Assembly: GCA_036939755.1 (NCBI GenBank)
Contig: JALLAZ010001278.1
Coordinates: forward strand, 1-10,466
Reading direction: 5' to 3'
Origin: Stephanodiscus triporus
Taxonomy: Eukaryota > Bacillariophyta > Thalassiosirophyceae > Thalassiosirales > Thalassiosiraceae
DNA: 10,466 nt
The notes under the pieces are model-generated. The model was not told the origin of the DNA and ran no database searches. It saw nothing but the letters and a program-made list of their open reading frames with translations. The translations under genes were made by a program, and so were the position numbers. Below are positions 8,901 to 10,466 of the stretch, in pieces. Numbering within the stretch: the stretch's first letter is position 1; every line of letters starts with the position of its first letter.

Positions 8901-10232
8901 TCCCGCACGAAGAGGTGTCGAGTCTGAGTCGCTATTCTCCAGCGGTCGGAGAAGTGTGACAATTTTGCTGAATTGGTCATTTGCCAATGCCTTCGTTGGA
9001 AATAGGAGAATGGCAGCCGTCCCCGAACTTGGTCTTTCTCTCTGTTCGAGAGATCGCATGGCCTTTGCCAGTACTGGAAGCAAGAAGCAAAAGGATTTAC
9101 CGCTTCCAGTCGCAGTCTGCACCACGGTGTGGTAATTGTGCATGGCAGACTCGATGGCTAGTGCTTGATGTAGAAACAACCTCCGCCTTGGCCGTCCCAA
9201 GTCATTTGACGTGGCACTGTCGCTGCCGTACAAATCTAGATCAAATAACTGCAAACATTCTGGGGGAATCTTTGCTGCAGTCTCTTTCGATAATGCCCCA
9301 TACCGGACGTGGCGGCCTGAATGCGACCCGGCATAGGCTGCTTGGCAAGGTAGCCATTGTTTTGCAGTTGGCTTTTCATCAACACTGTCATCACTATCGG
9401 CATTTCTTTTGTTGGTAAACGTGCTGCCTGAACCACTCAACAAAGCATCCAGTGCTTGGTAGGCAGCTCTACGCTCAATGTCTCCATCGAACCGTTCATC
9501 CACTTCAACGATCGGATCTTGATGTGCTGGCTTTAATTGATCCATTTCTTCTCCCTCCACGTGACTACATTCCGGATCTCCCTTCTCTTTCATCGGCGTT
9601 CCACGTGTGTTTATGCTTGATGACCCTCCTCTCGAATCAAGGCCGCCCTCCGATTGTGGCTTAGCGGGATCTGTTTCAATGTTTCTGCAAATCCATGAAG
9701 GTACAAGATTTAACGACCATTTCAGGACTTTCATCCGCCGCTTTGCAGAAGTCTCGGAGGATCCGTGCAATCCCTTTCCTACTAGTTTTGAAGGTGCATT
9801 TTTCAGCACGGCCGAATGAACAGGTGTAATTGTAGGTTGAGGTGCACGAGAATCGTTCGAGTTGGAAGGCGATGGGGGAAGAGGGAAGCCAATTGCTTTC
9901 TTTTCGATATCGTAGCTCAAAACTCCGCGATAACTAAGCTCAAGTAACATTTCGTGCAAATGAAAATGGTCATCGCCGCATTCGTCTCCGTCGTTGTTTT
10001 TCTCGCCATGCTCTGAACGAGTCGAATAAGTAGCACTAAGCTTTGATTTTGGCAGGACTTGACAGAGCAACTTCAGTGGAACCGACGTCTTCCCAGTAGC
10101 CTTGGTAAGGAATCTCAAGAAGGGGTCTATCCTTGACATGGCCAAAATAATGTTTTCTTGGACCGATTCATCCTGCTGCGGTGGTGTCGCGGCGGCTTCC
10201 GACGCCATGTTTTGCGCCATCGTATTATTCAT
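5981..10232 (-). CDS. HRQ1: Hrq1/MrfA-type DEAH-box DNA helicase with C-terminal DUF1998 (MZB) domain, five exons, complete
   Basis: Exons read on the minus strand are 10232-8441, 8368-7736, 7654-7290, 7210-7026 and 6953-5981. They total 3948 nt, or 1315 aa plus TAG. ATG 10232 is the first ATG after an in-frame TAA upstream. Helicase motifs are all present: Walker A TATGSGKS (373-380), PTKALANDQ (412-420), TNPDTLH (467-473), DEAH (499-502), SAT (547-549), motif IV near 696-711, GTNALELGVDVG (759-770) and QQSGRSGR (789-796). The family block around NGHL-type residues 841-858 is followed by SLRSIEP (940-946), FPGAI (986-990) and PPMEFDTRALWID (1115-1127). A cysteine set (C1212, C1215, C1226, C1229, C1234) looks Zn-binding. 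Family knowledge: yeast Hrq1 and bacterial MrfA are 3'-5' DNA helicases tied to DNA crosslink repair. KRKSKRKR (650-657) could be a nuclear signal. The first 330 residues are poorly conserved and Ser/Asp-rich, and residues past 1260 are a tail of unknown role. The protein is longer than yeast Hrq1. Nothing essential is missing, so it is probably functional. Confidence 0.93.
6954..7025 (-). other. HRQ1 intron 4 (72 bp, phase 2)
   Basis: The donor is AT|GTACGT and the acceptor is TTATTTTTCAG|GCATCG. Splicing gives FPGAIIMHRGRKYRIQSM, which matches the family block where a PGAI motif is followed by a short basic stretch. A later donor at 6994 would make a 41-bp intron and shift the frame, so I rejected it. 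Confidence 0.85.
7211..7289 (-). other. HRQ1 intron 3 (79 bp, phase 0)
   Basis: The donor is CCA|GTAAGT and the acceptor is GTCTCAAG|GTCGTG. The nearer TTTTCTAG at about 7251 gives the wrong frame and an intron of only about 39 bp, so I chose the farther AG. Splicing joins FSTHP to VVKNPWKRVSLRSIEP, the expected order before DUF1998. Confidence 0.8.
7655..7735 (-). other. HRQ1 intron 2 (81 bp, phase 1, no in-frame stop)
   Basis: The donor is a perfect GTGAGT and the acceptor is CTCAATAG|TGG. The body is pyrimidine-rich with CACACTCACTCAC tracts. Splicing gives SCAVVVSFNSPSEQYIWKNP, which restores the block that follows motif VI in the Hrq1 family. The length is a multiple of three and the frame stays open, so a simple ORF reading would include it as a spurious 27-residue insertion. 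Confidence 0.85.
8369..8440 (-). other. HRQ1 intron 1 (72 bp, phase 1)
   Basis: The donor is G|GTAATTG and the acceptor is ATACCAG|GAATTT on the minus strand. Reading through meets TGA two codons past the donor. Splicing joins ...WNPPILDVNG to ISSESVFLP in frame, linking the N-terminal helicase half to the C-terminal half. Confidence 0.88.
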
Positions 10233-10426
10233 TTTCACTTTATCCCCTTCCCCGTGCGCCCGCCTCGCGGATGTGCTGGCGAAGCACTCGCTCCCCTTTT
10301 AGTCACCAAATTCTCTGGCGGGCCGGCGGGGTAGATACTACCTACACTCTAAGTATCTCTAGATACACTGCGAGACACATCGTGAAACAGACACACACCC
10401 ATTTTCACTGGCAACAAAAAGAGACC
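10233..10426. promoter_or_regulatory. upstream region of HRQ1, possible bidirectional promoter with two dyads
   Basis: This gap between the helicase ATG and the possible divergent ATG contains GGTAG-ATA-CTACC (10330-10342) and GTATCT-CT-AGATAC (10353-10366), both perfect short inverted repeats. The hexamer AGATAC or its complement occurs three times in 34 bp (10333, 10353, 10361). No clear TATA box is visible. Promoter function is inferred from position only. Confidence 0.4.
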
Positions 10427-10466
10427 ATGGACGAAGCTGGCCGCCCAGCCTCAGGGCGCCTCTCTC
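10427..10466 (+). CDS. possible start of a divergent gene, cut by the window edge
   Basis: ATG at 10427 sits in a good eukaryotic start context (GACCATGG). Thirteen codons stay open to the edge, reading MDEAGRPASGRLS. It faces away from the helicase gene, with a 194-bp gap between the two ATGs, which would suit a bidirectional promoter. Thirteen residues are too few to name a family and could be chance. Confidence 0.22.
   Translation, partial: MDEAGRPASGRLS

Overview
The window reads as eukaryotic nuclear DNA. The clearest gene is split by four short GT-AG introns (72-81 bp), a second gene by one 106-bp intron, and coding density is low. I see no operon structure, ribosome binding sites, tRNA or rRNA. 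A protist, perhaps a diatom or other stramenopile, is my best guess from the compact introns and gene content, but it is a guess.

Right half (5981-10232, minus strand): one complete, well-preserved gene for an Hrq1/MrfA-type superfamily 2 helicase. It has a DEAH core, a helicase C domain and a C-terminal Zn-binding DUF1998 (MZB) domain. I rebuilt it as five exons with a coding length of exactly 3948 nt (1315 aa plus stop). Every junction keeps frame and joins conserved family blocks. It starts 194 bp from a possible divergent plus-strand gene that runs off the right edge (10427 onward). The gap between them holds two short dyads.

Left half (1-5243): decayed or low-complexity coding DNA. On the minus strand (44-2200) lies a broken gene with an Asn/Gly-rich N-terminus, an array of alternating 10- and 11-residue repeats, a cold-shock-like domain and an unrecognised C-terminal part, cut by frameshifts and in-frame stops. 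Divergent from it on the plus strand (2654-3419) is a two-repeat Myb/SANT gene with a Lys/Ala/Thr-rich repetitive N-terminus and one intron near the end of the second repeat. After it come an imperfect 81-bp tandem duplication (3445-3606) and a plus-strand coding relic in shifting frames (about 3600-5243) with a possible C2HC zinc finger. I could not assign the relic to a family.

The middle (5244-5980) holds no gene I can support, only homopolymer runs, a GA microsatellite and small dyads. The contrast between an intact repair helicase and a decaying neighbourhood is the main architectural feature. I see no prokaryotic-type defence system, CRISPR array or complete mobile element. The most unusual items are the stop-free 81-bp helicase intron, the repeat/cold-shock relic and the K/A/T-repeat Myb gene.
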